In this document: positions 11,220 to 23,900 of the stretch, in pieces | Position numbering within the stretch: position 1 is the stretch's first letter | How the letters are laid out: each line of letters begins with the position of its first letter | Origin: Ashinkailepas kermadecensis | Lineage: Eukaryota > Arthropoda > Thecostraca > Neolepadidae | Direction of reading: 5' to 3' | NCBI GenBank assembly: GCA_034440615.1 | Contig: JAOTOM010004033.1 | Span: forward strand, 124,001 to 188,000 | DNA length: 64,000 nucleotides | Notes under the pieces: generated by a model | Database searches by the model: none | Told to the model about the DNA's origin: nothing | The model's input: the letters and a program-made list of their open reading frames with translations, nothing else | Translations under genes and position numbers: made by a program

Positions 11220-13226
11220 TTATCGCCTTTCAACAAAGCATCCTTCATTGAATGCCATATTAATGTAATAGGGAGATTGGTTTGGATCCACCTCATCTTC
11301 AGGCGCTCCATCTCGCTCAGAATCGGTAACACCCCACTCAGAGTCGGTAACATCCTCATATATGCCCTCCTCTCCACAATGCCGCATATAGTCGGCAGAC
11401 TGTGTCAGTGCTGATGAAGAGCTCAGCAGACTTTGAAGAGAGGTTGACCTGAATCTTGATCTTGACTCTGTTTCACGTGCAACATTCCTGGTGGGCAGTA
11501 GATCACTAGCATACCCTAGTTGCTGATGCCTGCATCCCTCACTTGTGTGGGAGAGACCCAGCTCCGATCTTGTTTTTTGCATTGGTGTTGCGCCCAGGCT
11601 GTACGTTGCTTTCTTTGAGCGGTGTGTGTTGCCAAAGACTCTGGAAAGGAATTTCCCCATGCCAGATGTCTTTTGTTTGCATCCTGTTCCCCTCAGCCTG
11701 ATGTAGTTTCCCGGATTGGGGGTGGTCACATTTTGGTCGCTTTTAGCACTTCCATTTGGTTCCGGTTTCTTGTCAGCCTGTCGCACAGGCAGAGCGTTTA
11801 TGAAGAGATATGGTTTTGCCTGAGGTAACACAGCTTTGCATGTAGAATCTTGAACTACGTTAGTCATATCCAGTTGACTTGCCTCGTTCATTGAGCCTCC
11901 ACACTGCTTAGGATCATCATTGTGTGATGCTAATGTCGCTGGAGGGTGGCTTGTGTGACCGGTCATCTCTCCAGAGTGAGTCGGATGCACATAATGTGTA
12001 GATGTTGTATCTGGAAGCCCAGGCGAATGGATTGGACGTGCCGCCGCATTATGTACTGGTCGGCGCTCATGGCTTGACTGACCAAGTCCCATGTGTACTG
12101 ATTGGTCGGTGTAGCCTATGGCTGGTAACGAGCAGTGGGCGGCTGCTCGTGAACCGGCGGGGGCCTTGTGCCGGCAAGACGACTCAGTCAGACGAAGGTT
12201 GGACACTGCCTGCAGCTGCCAGCGCAGCTGGACCACCCGCTCCTCGCTCTCCTGTAGGCGCGCCTCGCTCTCCTGCAGGCGTGCCTCGCTCTCCTGCAGG
12301 CACGCCTTGCTGTCCCGCAGGCGCACCTCGCTGTCCGTCAGTCGCGCCTCGCGCTCAGTCAGTCGCGCCTGCAGTCGGTCTAGCTCGGCCGATGCCAGGG
12401 ATGAGGTGCGCACAAACTGTTGCCGCAGGCTGGCGGTGCCTGCCGCCTGTTGTTCACACTGTTCCTGCGCCTTGGCGGCCGCCTGGCGCGCCTCCTGCAC
12501 ATCCTGCTGACACCTGGCCTGTTCCTGCTGCTGGCGCCGCAGTCGCTCCTGGCTCTCATGCTGCTGCCGCTGCAGCCGCTCCTGGCTCTCCTGCTGGTGC
12601 CGTCGCAGTTGCTCCTGGCTCTCCTGTTGCTGCCTCCGCAGCTGGTCCTGGGCGGTGGCTAGCTGGCGGCGGGTCTCCCCGTGCCGCCGCACCTCTTCCA
12701 CCAGCATCTGAGCGTACTGGGCGCGGGACGGCGTCGGTTCTGGATCGGCGTCTGCCGACCGGCCGCAGACGTCCCGCTCGCCGGGCGGTGGCGGTGGCGG
12801 CGACCACAAGCAGCCGGCGTGTTTGGCGGCGCCGGCGGGCGGCGGCGGTCTGGCTGGCCGGTGTTGTCGAGCTGTCAGCGGCGACTCGGCCGTGACGCCT
12901 GCGTGGTGGCCGGTCGGACTGACGGCGGCGCGCCGACGCTGTCTCAGGGTGTTGGCCGACCCGAGCCTGCCGTCCGGCGCTTGGCAGGGCCCGGCATTGT
13001 TGGCTGGCCGGTCGGGCTGCACCGGTGTGGCGGCCTGACAGGCGTTGGTCGGAGCGGCGTTGGTCAGGCTGGCTGGTGCCGAGATCCGGTCGCGACGCTC
13101 CGGTCGTGGTGGAGGCCTCATGCTTGCCTCCATCTCGACGCTGGTGCGCTCACAAAGGCTGAAGATGCGCTCGAATTGGCGGTATATGGAGTTGAGCTCG
13201 TCGTCGCAGCACCACGGATCACCCAT
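11220..13226 (-). CDS. Uncharacterised coiled-coil protein, single coding exon
   Basis: I do not recognise the family. The frame is open from an upstream non-ATG codon at 13301. I start at the ATG at 13226 (MGDPWCCDDELNSIYRQFER; G at -3 and +4), which gives 668 residues. The first ~150 residues are proline- and alanine-rich. Residues of about 165-355 form a long coiled coil with two repeat types: an 11-residue RRQQQESQERL unit, and a 7-8-residue ARLQESE unit repeated several times. The C-terminal half is polar and serine-rich, ending with acidic segments (GIYEDVTDSEWGVTDSE). The GC-rich third codon positions match the other genes here. A possible acceptor (CCAGCGCAG) lies 2 bases before the ATG, so an upstream non-coding or coding exon is possible. 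It is divergent from the CCDC92-like gene. Confidence 0.75.
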   Translation of the reverse strand: MGDPWCCDDELNSIYRQFERIFSLCERTSVEMEASMRPPPRPERRDRISAPASLTNAAPTNACQAATPVQPDRPANNAGPCQAPDGRLGSANTLRQRRRAAVSPTGHHAGVTAESPLTARQHRPARPPPPAGAAKHAGCLWSPPPPPPGERDVCGRSADADPEPTPSRAQYAQMLVEEVRRHGETRRQLATAQDQLRRQQQESQEQLRRHQQESQERLQRQQHESQERLRRQQQEQARCQQDVQEARQAAAKAQEQCEQQAAGTASLRQQFVRTSSLASAELDRLQARLTEREARLTDSEVRLRDSKACLQESEARLQESEARLQESEERVVQLRWQLQAVSNLRLTESSCRHKAPAGSRAAAHCSLPAIGYTDQSVHMGLGQSSHERRPVHNAAARPIHSPGLPDTTSTHYVHPTHSGEMTGHTSHPPATLASHNDDPKQCGGSMNEASQLDMTNVVQDSTCKAVLPQAKPYLFINALPVRQADKKPEPNGSAKSDQNVTTPNPGNYIRLRGTGCKQKTSGMGKFLSRVFGNTHRSKKATYSLGATPMQKTRSELGLSHTSEGCRHQQLGYASDLLPTRNVARETESRSRFRSTSLQSLLSSSSALTQSADYMRHCGEEGIYEDVTDSEWGVTDSERDGAPEDEVDPNQSPYYINMAFNEGCFVERR

Positions 13227-13228
13227 GT

Positions 13229-14063
13229 CTGCGCTGGCGGCAGCACGGCCAGTGGCCGGCCACATACTCCAAACAGTGGCCGCTGCACCAGTGGCTCTCA
13301 AATCACCGCCCTCGGCTCAGCCTTCGACATGTATTAGTCACGACTGTCTGCGCCTCTAACGAAGCTAGTGGTAGGCCATGAGATGATGCTGGCGATACTC
13401 TTGGTCTGGTTTGCCAGTATCACATCTTGGGACGCCATTGAAGTCTCTAATGACAGGATGGAACATTTTGCTCATGGATCATACTATTTGGTGTTGTTAA
13501 TAGCAGGATTTTCTCACAGTGTGCTTGACCCAGTGCTGCCCAAACCAGAATGTAATTCTGCACTCGGGTTGTTGGGATGCAGTTTGTCTTGAACCTTCTG
13601 TATTTTATTCCTGGTGTATTATTAAATGAGAATAGAAACTCATGTCGAAGTGCTTCTCCTTAATGCAAACGTTCATGGTGGATCGAGTTTGAGAGCCACA
13701 TAAGCAACTGGACCTATCTGAGCTTGAATAAATAAACATTCGTTGCGTCTGTTACCCCGATTCCCTCGCCTAACTGCACTTCCAGCGTAGCCTTGTTCCT
13801 CCTGATGGACGAAAGGTATATTCTTATTTGAGCCCGGGTATCCTCGGACCTAAATAACCAAAGCTACCGGCACGGTTGCATGTGTGTATTGAAGCTCCCA
13901 CAGACCAATTATGATGGGAGCGTAGTCCACCCGAAAGGTCACTTCTTTGTGCACGGGAATATTTATCTGTTGTATATCTACGTGTAAATTATAACGTCTA
14001 AATCACCATGAGACAATGCAATTATTTACAGATTGTCATGTTGAGCGAGGACCCTATCGACCA
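13229..14063. promoter_or_regulatory. Divergent intergenic interval, candidate bidirectional promoter
   Basis: About 830 bp separate the start codons of the minus-strand coiled-coil gene and the plus-strand CCDC92-like gene. No definite TATA box or other element can be claimed. A TTATTTACAG acceptor-like string ends at 14030, so the CCDC92-like start codon may lie in the second exon of the transcript. The promoter role is inferred from geometry only. Confidence 0.25.
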
Positions 14064-14193
14064 ATGGCGCTGAATGTCTTGGAATCAAAGTTGAAAAGCT
14101 CGGCGTCTTCGATAGCTTTTCTGCAGCAACAGCATGCAAATGTGCTGGCTGGCCTCCACACCGAGATCGACCAGCTTCGTCGTGAGTGCCAGG
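14064..14193 (+). CDS. CCDC92: CCDC92-like exon 1
   Basis: The start codon is the ATG at 14064 (CCAATGG, an A at -3). It is followed at once by the conserved NVLESKL coiled-coil segment. The exon closes at CAGG before GTGAGTC (14194), leaving phase 1. The upstream frame stays open to 14016, but that ATG (MQLFTD) gives a non-conserved extension across an acceptor-like TTTACAG. Confidence 0.8.
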
Positions 14194-17100
14194 GTGAGTC
14201 TCATCTCAGGGCCGGTCGCCCATGTTAGGGTCAGTCGCCCATGCAAGGGTGAATCTTCCACGCCAGGGCCAGTCGCCCATTCCAGTGACCCACGTCGGAG
14301 TGAGTCGCTGACATCAGACTGAGTCGCCCGTATCAGGGTGAGTCGTCAATGGCAGTGAGTCCCATGTCAAGGTGAGTCTCTCATGCCATAATGTGTTGCC
14401 CATGTCTGAGTGAGTCTCACGCGTCAGGGTGAGTCACCCACCTGGTGAGTCCCATGTCAGGGTGAGTCGCCCATGTCTCAGGGCGAGTCCAATGGGCGCA
14501 AAATGACCAATGCAGTCGACGCGCCCTAAAGCACAAATCCATCACCACCACCAGGGCGAGTCCAGGCCAAGACTGGGCTCGTATTTGCAGATCGTCTGCC
14601 ATTGCATACGTTGTGGCTGGCAGTGCATCCGCTGTGTATTATGGTCCGTCGCATGGCTCAGAACTGTTTTGCTCAGGCTGTTTTTGTCATGACACTCCGT
14701 GAATATGTTTTATGACAAACATGCTCAGTGCGTAGGATGATGTCGGGGTCAGGTCTGGTTTTTCAGAGTTGACTTCTGGTGTTGCAATATTCAGTCCTGG
14801 CAGAAATAAACGAATATAATGCAATTTGCGGTGGATACTTGTTATAAGCCGAAAACAATATGCATGGCGTAGACTGGCTATTTTAGGTCACCCTGCTTCC
14901 AGGCACTGATGAAGATGTTTTTTGCGGTAATAAAACAGTTGAATTCTTATTTGGATTGGTGTGGCTTTTTGTGCCGAATATCCAGGTAAGCGCGCTGCTT
15001 TTTAGCGCTACTCAGGATGCAATCCGTTTCGTCAGTCAGGTATATGATCAGTTATACCAGTATATATCAGTTAGTTGTGTGTTGGGTGACCTTGCACGAG
15101 GCTGACGTGCCGCTAGTACGCCGTCTCCGTCGGGCAACATCCACCTGTGGCCAAGTCACGGTAGACGGTCGACGCAGTCGACGCAACAGTCGCACCGACT
15201 GGCTGGATCACTGGTGGATCCAGATACTCGTGTTCGACTCTTATCGTGCCATATATAAAGAGATGTATGCAGGTTGCAATGGAATAGATTGGTGCAAAAG
15301 CCGTCGCCTGCTCCAAATGATCCGGTGCAGTGTTGTCCCTGTGAACATCGGATGCCACACCCGGAGCTGGGACAGGGTCACCTGCTCCCAATGATTCGGT
15401 GCAGTGTTGTCCCTGTGAACATCGGATGCCACACCCGGAGCTGGGACAGGGTCGCCTGCTCGAAACGGTGAGCAGGTCATGGCCAGGGGTCGCCGGCAGG
15501 TGAAGGTGGGCTGCTGCTCGCACGGCAGACTATTTTTTTTTGGGTTTACCACGCCTTGCTGGCCGCGCTGGCGCTGGAGAGGTCCAATGGCACGGCAGTC
15601 TGGTCAGCCTCCGCCCGCTGCCCTGTTGGCGGCTGGTCGACGGCCAGCCCGCGCGGCCTGGCATCCACTGCATGGTGATGCGTCTCCCCCGGCTCACCAC
15701 TCGGTGGAGCAGGCACCAGACGTCTATCGCCAGCTGTTCCGTCTGGCCGTTCTGTCTCTGGCTGAGGCGCTGCAGGCCTGACCGGGAGTCAGTGCACAGA
15801 CATATTTCCTCGAGCTTGGCCTGTGTGTCTGGCAACAGGCTGGCCACCGCACACCGTCTGCAACGCCTCGCACATCGCCACAAGCTCAGCCCGTGTACTG
15901 CTACAAAGGCTACCATCTGACGCCGTGCACTCCGCCTCCCTCTTTTCACGGTGGATCTGCAACAGCGCGTCTCCACCTCCTCTGGTGGTGCCACCTATCG
16001 TCGACCCGTCCCTCCATTGTCCGCTGTTGTGTGTGGGCTGTGGACGGTGCGGTGTGGGTGTCAGGGCTGCTGCTGTATGTGGACTGCGGAAGGTGCCGTG
16101 TGGGTGCCAGGCCTGCTGTTGTATGGAAGCTGTGGAAGGTGTCGTTTGGGTGCCAGGCCTGCTGTTGTGTGTGGGCTGTGGAGGGTGCGGTGTGGGTGCC
16201 AGGCCTGCTGCTGTATGTGGGCTGTGGAAGGTGTCGTGTGGGTGCCAGGCCTGCTGTTGTGTGCAGGCTGTGCAGGGTGCGGTGTGGGTGCCAGGCCTGC
16301 TGTTGTGTGCAGGCTGTGGAAGGTGTCGTGTGGGTGCCAGGCCTGCTGTTGTGTGTGGGCTGTGCAGGGTGCGGTGTGGGTGCCAGGCATGCTGTTGTGT
16401 GCAGGCTGTGGAAGGTGTCGTGTGGGTGCCAGGCCTGCTATTGTGTGTGGGCTGTGCAGGGTGCGGTGTGGGTGCCAGGACTGCTGTTGTGTGCGGGCTG
16501 TGGACGGTGCGTGAGGTGTGTATGCGATCCGGCAGAGCTGCAATTCTCACTGGCGACGCAGACGAGTGAGCAGTTGTGCCAGGCGGAGGACAAGTGCCGA
16601 CGCCAAACGGGCGACCTGCGGCGCCACCTACGCCGTCAGACAGAGGTCGCCTCCCAACTGGAGCAGACCTGCTCCCACCAGGCTGACACTATCGCCGCTC
16701 TGGAGCAACAGGTAAAGTGGACACCTGTGTGTACAACTACGATGAGAATTACGCATGAATGGCCGGACCCGATCAGATCAGATCAGATCAGATCAGACCA
16801 GACCAGACCAGACCAGATCAGACCAGATCAGATCAGGTCAGACCAGATCAGACACGATCAGATCAGAGCAGACCAGGCTAGGCCCGAGCAGAACAGATTC
16901 GACTCGATTCAACTCGATGTCATGCTTTCGAAAGTTCGATTACTTTTGTTACAGCAGTTCAGTTTACTTGTGCCCTTCCGAATTTGACCTGCTCCTCTTA
17001 TTTTGATGGTTACCAGTTGGGAGTCCCAACGGTTCGTTGGAATGCTCCAATATTTTGCTCAAAGAAAATGTGTGACTGAGCATGCAGGTTATAGCTGGGC

Positions 17101-17694
17101 ATGCACCGGCCCGGCCAGCCGTCAGTCATGCGGCTGCGTCATGCCACGTGACCTGCGTGTCCACAGGCATGTCGACCGCCATCTGAATGACATTGCTGCA
17201 AGAGATGGCGCACTGAACGTGTGTGTGGCATGCACTCAGCAAGAAGGCTTTGGTACAGAGGAACTCCTTACACAGTGATGCCGTCTTACCTATACCAGTT
17301 GAACAGGTCAAAGACATATAGACAATTATTATCAAAATGTATTCTATTATTATTCAAGTGTTTCAAAAATGTTCTTTGAATGATCTTAATTGGTTTCTTG
17401 GTGAAATTACTGCTTTTTCAGATATCAGCACATTAACTTGAACTGCTGATATCTAAAAAAGTTTTAATTTCCCCTACAAATGAGCATCAAGTTCCTTCAA
17501 ATCACATGAGGAAACACCAGAACAACACTTACCTAGCAACTTCTTCCCAGTGTCCTCAAATACTTTTCCATTAACTATGTTGAATGAAGAACAAGGCTAC
17601 TTGGGATTAGTGAAAGATGGGAAGAAGACATGATTGGCAGTCAAGCATGAAAAACCAAAAACCGTGTTTAGTAATACATAAATATATATATATC

Positions 17695-17783
<89 letters not shown>

Positions 17784-17882
17784 CTGCATTTAACCTGATT
17801 CAGCAGGTATGGAGTTGCAGCTGAATGGCAGCCATCACTTTCTGCATAGGGTAATGATGAAAGCTTCATCCTAGGATGCAAG

Positions 17883-17959
<77 letters not shown>

Positions 17960-20900
17960 TTCCATTAACTGAATTTCCTGGTAACATGGTGAATGAATGT
18001 ACAGTGTACGATTATTACAATGGTACCATAAAGGTACAATACCTCTATCATTTCTTTGGGAAATCACATTTAACATCCAACATACAACATCAGTAGGTTT
18101 TTAGCATTCCAACATCAGTAGGTTTTAGACGATCCAACATCAGTATGTTTTAAGCAATCCAACATCAATAGGTTAGATATATTCAGTTAGGATATTTGTT
18201 TTTGCAATCTCACATCAGCATTCTTTGTTAGCTACCCAAAACCCCATTTTCCCCACACTTCCAATATTTTTAGGGGGTGGGGGCTAACATGTACCTGCAT
18301 TGTCAAAATTTCGAAAATGTTATTTGAATGATCTGAATAGTATTTTCCCTTGTGAAGTTGTTGTTTTTGTTTTTTTAGGTATCAGCACATTACCTTGAAC
18401 TGCTGGTATCTCAAAAAGTTTGCTGGTATCTCAAAAAGTTTTATTTCCCTTATAAATGAGTATCAGGTTCCTTGAAATCACACTAGAAAACACCAGAACA
18501 ACACATTTTAACCGAGCATTGGCTTAGGGGCTTCTTATGCATATTTACCAAAACCTAACCTAACCTAGGTGACCTATTTTTTCATTGAAAGAGGAAAAGC
18601 TTGTGATAAACATATCGTGTCCAAACTAGGCTGCAATAATAAGCATTATTTTTCATTTTACATTACCTCACTGAAAGCTCCTCTATGGTATCATTTTCCT
18701 TCCCAAATGAGAAGAAGCATTTCTGACAGAACTGAGGCATCACATCAACTTATTCACATGCATCAGCATGATATTTGAACACCTTTTGACAAAGTCCATT
18801 AACACTCATCCATTCATCTAAATTAATTAGCTCACTATATATGCTGGAAATTTATCTTCTTTTTTTTGGAACATGGCACCCATCCAAAAACATGTTGAAA
18901 ATTTAGTATGGAAACCAGCAACCAGGGGTGTAGCGTTATATGCCCTTGGAATGGTATTGCCCCCTCCCCCGCCAATGTTGGCTATGCCCGCACCATAATT
19001 TCAACTTTTGACGTGGACCATATGTGTCCTCCCACAATCCAGAGAGATGAATGCAGCGTCCTGTGTTCACCATGCCCATGAACCCGACCAGCTCAAACAT
19101 CCGAAGCTCATTAAAAGTTTCCGCCAGATGTTGGAGTCCAAGTTCACCTCGACATACACAATTATCATAGAGTGCTTCGCGGGGATCCTGACTTTTATTC
19201 GTCTCGGGTTGGCACCTAACCAACGGCCTGGTCTCGGCCTAACCCAACCTGACCTAATTGTTGTGAATCTAAATCGAGTGGTGGCGAATGATCAATTCTG
19301 GTCGAAACGCCCTGAAGCCCAAATAGCTAACTAACGAATCTAAATCGAGCCTTCGTGCTACAGAAGGCTTAATTTTTGTTTGTGCTGGCACTCCAGAAAG
19401 TTCTGGCTTGCTACCGAAGTATTTTAGCCGAAGTCTGTCCTTGCTGAAGGAGGGCTTATCGGGGTCCTGCTCGCCGAAAATAGTCTCTAGAGAGACGTGT
19501 AGCCGAGCTTAGAACTGGTATCGCTCTCACCTCAGCACTGGTCAAGTCATTTCACTTTGGCAACATACACAATTGGTTGGTTTTGATAACGAATCACCTA
19601 CCCTGTTCATATGCACACATCAAGGAGCAGGGCGGCGCCACGAATTTTTGTCCGGCTGGTGTAGGTGGGTGGGGGAAACGTCAATTTTTTACTCAGTATT
19701 TTCCATGCACCGTCGTCGTAAGGTTAAGGTTCAAATTATTCAATTCAGGGGGATCGGCCCCATGCCCCAACCCCCGGTCGCGCGCCATTACCACCAAGCG
19801 AAATCATAATCCAGTGTCGCTAATTAGAAGAATAATCAAATTTCCCGTCGACACGCACAATAAGTATACCACCTTCCATCCTCGAACCCGGTACCTCCGA
19901 ATTATTAAAGCGACGCGCTACCAACTGCTCTGCCAGTGTTTGCCCTCCCGGGGCGCTTGAGTTAAATAGTGTCGATGGATATGACATGGGTCTAAATAAG
20001 ACCATTTTACGCAATAAATAACACGTGCATGTGAAAGCTTGCCGCGATTATCGAAATCCCATGAAAGAAGCTTTCACATGACGTATAGTTTATGCACTTC
20101 ACCTATGCTTGTTAGTCAGAAATATACTTTTAAGTATATTTAGAGTTAAGGCTGCCCGCTGGACGAAACCTGCGTAGAAATCTATTAGATGCGATGCCTG
20201 GTGATGATGTCATGAGAAATGTGTACTCGAAGGAGATACTGGTGACAAGTAATTGTCAGTTGGACATACGCAATACGGTATACATTATACGTCTATACGT
20301 TAATAGTACCACCGTTGGTAAAGGCGTCTTATTACTGCTAAGTTGCTTGACATTACATTTGCCAGGTATCGCATGGCTTCCGAACAAAATACACAAATGC
20401 TCAACAAAATGTGGAGTATTTTTGCGGTGTGGTTTTGTCTGAGTTGGGACATTCCGCTCAGCGATGTCATCGTTTGGAGATAAGCCGAATTTATCTTCCC
20501 ACGGTAATTGTAAGCCGTGTAAATGATATGAATACCTTAATGTTTGACACTTAATGTCTCAACAAAATGCAGTCGAAAGCAGGAACACAGTGACACCAGC
20601 GGGCTTCCTTGTCATGACATTTTCCAGCGGAAGGAAATGGAAGCGTGAGTTGTCGGGCGTGCCATGCTTTTGTAGATCGCTGCTCTCGTCTGCCGTTGTT
20701 TTGTTGTGGGCGCGATATGGCCGAAGCAGCTGACGCGTCCAATCCCAACTACACACGTCTGCCGTTGTAGTGTGTTGCTGTGAGCGTGCCGGCCCTGATG
20801 CTACCCACCATGACATTGTTTCCCAGTGTCGGCCGGCCCAGTGCCGGCCGACAGGGTATACCATGCAAGTACCCACCACATGGTGGGTACTCATCTGGAC

Positions 20901-23900
20901 GTGATGACTAGGGCGGGTCATACTCCGGTGCGAAAATGAATTTGAAGGACATTTTAACACGATGGGTGTCTAAGTGCTGTAGTTTTTCATAAGGAATTAA
21001 AATATGAATGTATTTTTTTGGATAGGATAACTCTAACCTACATCAATCATGTAGTTTTAAATCGCAAATTTTACCCTTTCTAGCCCCGTTTTAAGATATT
21101 AAAAAATATAAGGGAAATCATGTATATTGACAAAGTCGAATCAAGTTTACATCTTAACAGGTGACTTGCATGCATATCACTTTATTAACAGGTGACCTGC
21201 ATGCATATCACTGGATACAATTACAAGGAACAATTCGTGACTTCCTGAACTCTACCGGGTTGCATAAGTCCTGCTTTGACTCATTCTTGGGCATCAGCCT
21301 CCTGCTGGTCTGCTGAGCCCTGATCCCTCCATACCACTCTTCTGTGCGAAGTACTTAGCAGAAGCATCAGTCACCATTTTAACAACTCTCAATAAGTCGT
21401 GTGTGGCAAGGCCAGCTGAGCACTTCCATGGGGGTGTTGATGAAGTTCTTCATCTCTGACTTCATCCGCTTAGGGAGCGGATGAGAGGTGGCTCTGACAC
21501 AAAATTTGACCAGCTGATAAAGTCGACAATGTTGAAAGCATCACGATTGATGCCAGGTGCCCTTCTGGTTCTGACATAGAGGTCCCTCAGCTGGGTGTCT
21601 GGGTCCTCCTCTCCCCTGATGGCGACTCTCTCCAGCCCCTCAATCCTCTCCTTTTGATCATCAGAGCACAGCAGTGTTTGGATTATGGCTTCACTGTTGG
21701 CATGCCAAGCAGATACTCTCACAGTCGGCATGATAAGATCCAGCACCTCCTTCCCTTGGGACTTGAGGCAGTCCAGCTGAAACAGGATGTGTCTAGGCCC
21801 TTAGATCCAGGAGTACTTGGCCTTCATAGTGAACCAACGTGGATAGTGTAGTCCAATGATGAATTACACAATGAATTGCAGATTCTTCAAGTTCTTTCCT
21901 TTAAGTCCGTGCTTTGACACCCAGAACCTGAGAAATCTGCTCGTTGTAATGAATAAACGGCTGTGGTTCACTGATACAATCTCCAACAGGGCCAACCGTG
22001 CAGGAAGCACTCTATCCCTGACTGCACAGACAATTTTAGAGCCATAGTATTGATCAGTTGAGAGATCTCGAACCTTGTTAGGCAGCTTGCTCAGTGAAGG
22101 GCCAGCATAGATCCGGGGAGGTTTGGATTGCTATCCAAGTATGTAGCAAAATCAAGGAGCTTTCCTATGGCTCTGGAAATGTGTTGTTTGACAGAGTATG
22201 GGCATCAAGGTCAACAACGAGACGGCGCAAGGAAAGTTTAACAGTGTGCAGACTGCGCAACAACCAGACCAGCTTTCTCCCAAGGTGCAGCTCCAGCTTT
22301 CGCATTACTTTAGCATTCACATCAGTGTTCACCTTTGTTGAGTCTTCTCCAATGGCCCACAAGGTCTTGTCAAAACCCCTGTCTTTCAGGCAGGAAAACA
22401 TGACCTTGGCAATCTACTCAGCATGTGACTCCTCTTTAGTTCCTTTCTCTGAGGTAAAGTGGAGCAGATAATAGCTCCTAGGTTCGCTTGCAACATCATA
22501 GTGTTCTCCTCTGATATGTGCAGGAAAAGATTGGTCACTGCCTTCAGCTTCCATCAAATTCATCACCACACTGGTCAGATCAATTCTGCACATTCGCTGC
22601 AGGCTCACGGGCAATTTCAGAGAAGCACCCAACTTCAGGGACATCCTCGGCACCACTTCTCTCCAATCCCAGATCCGAGCCCTGACAGATCATGGCTTCC
22701 CATTTGGTGGGGTCCTTTACGTCCAGCCTTCTCTTTTTGCCCCTTGATGAAGGCAAGATCTCTCACAAGAAACTTTTCTCTCTGCTACAGGAACAGTTAA
22801 TGTGGACTTGGATGACAACTGGTAATTTGACACTTGCAAGTCAAAATATCAAATACCATGTCTAACTTGCCTTCGGACCTCTCTTTAGCATCAAGTTTGC
22901 CCTTCCCAAGATAACACTGCACTGCCGAATTCCAGACCTCAATGAACTTGGACATGATGATCACATTTTCATTGATAACAGGTGGCCTAAAAAGAGCATT
23001 AGCTTTGCCCCACTGACAAATCAGACCAGACAGATGTCACTCAACCTGGTCCACTGGGTAGTTCTCCTGTCATCTTCACCCTCAAGTGTCTCCCTCAAGT
23101 AGATGACATACCCCAGGATATTCCTCCCAGTTGGCGTTTCAGACACGAACAGCTTCCACCCATTGCCAAAATGATTACTCAGATGAGAACTTGATGTCTT
23201 CCTTGTTCTGACTTGAAACATTTATTTAACTAGTTTATAACTCAATACAATATATCATGAAATGTTGATGCAATTCGCATGCACTCCATCCCTTTCCTCC
23301 TGGAACAAAATGTCGGACTGGGCTCCCCCTCCCCAAACCCCAGACCACACAGAGCGACGCGTAGTGACTTCACTTGTATATTGCGCCACAATTATCCCCG
23401 CACCACTTATAATTTGTTGGCGAAGAATTTATGCGCCTTAGAGCGTCGCCAGCGTCAATTTTAAAAATTGAATAGGCCAAGTAATTTAAATTTCGATTTT
23501 CACTTGATAAACATCCTCAAAAGACCCATATTATGATTATTGCTGAGCTAGATGGGACAAGAAATGAACTTCAATTCATCCGGGAAAAATAGCAAGATAA
23601 TCCCAAATTTTACAATATTCAACTGCAAATTGATGTAGGTTAGGGTTGTCAGAATTAAGAATTAAAGCCAGATTTGTATTCTACACACCAAACTACATTA
23701 TTTGAATACCCCTCGCAATTGATTTACAAAAAAAAGGTATGACCCACCCTAATGATGACACCATGCTGAAGCAGACTAGCATCAGGGCATGGAGCTAGGT
23801 TCTCCATGCAGAAGGTAAACATGAAGTATCGGTATCGCTGGCGGGGCGTTAATGGACTTATGTGTAGCAGTTGAAGTGGTAGCACATCGACGTTGTTCTG

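Noticed and set aside
12002..12895. Plus-strand 297-residue Ala/Pro-rich frame opposite the coiled-coil gene
   Set aside because: It is a shadow of the minus-strand coding sequence; the minus frame is longer, begins with a good start codon and gives a sensible coiled coil.
15789..16550. Minus-strand 253-residue His/Pro/Thr repeat protein and the plus-strand Cys/Gly/Val counterparts (up to 364 residues)
   Set aside because: The repeat part comes from a 46-bp intronic minisatellite that is open in several frames; only the ends overlap real features (LINE RNase H remnant, CCDC92 exon 2).
19863..19948. Working tRNA gene
   Set aside because: Good A and B boxes, but the acceptor and anticodon stems do not pair convincingly; a SINE head or pseudogene is more likely.
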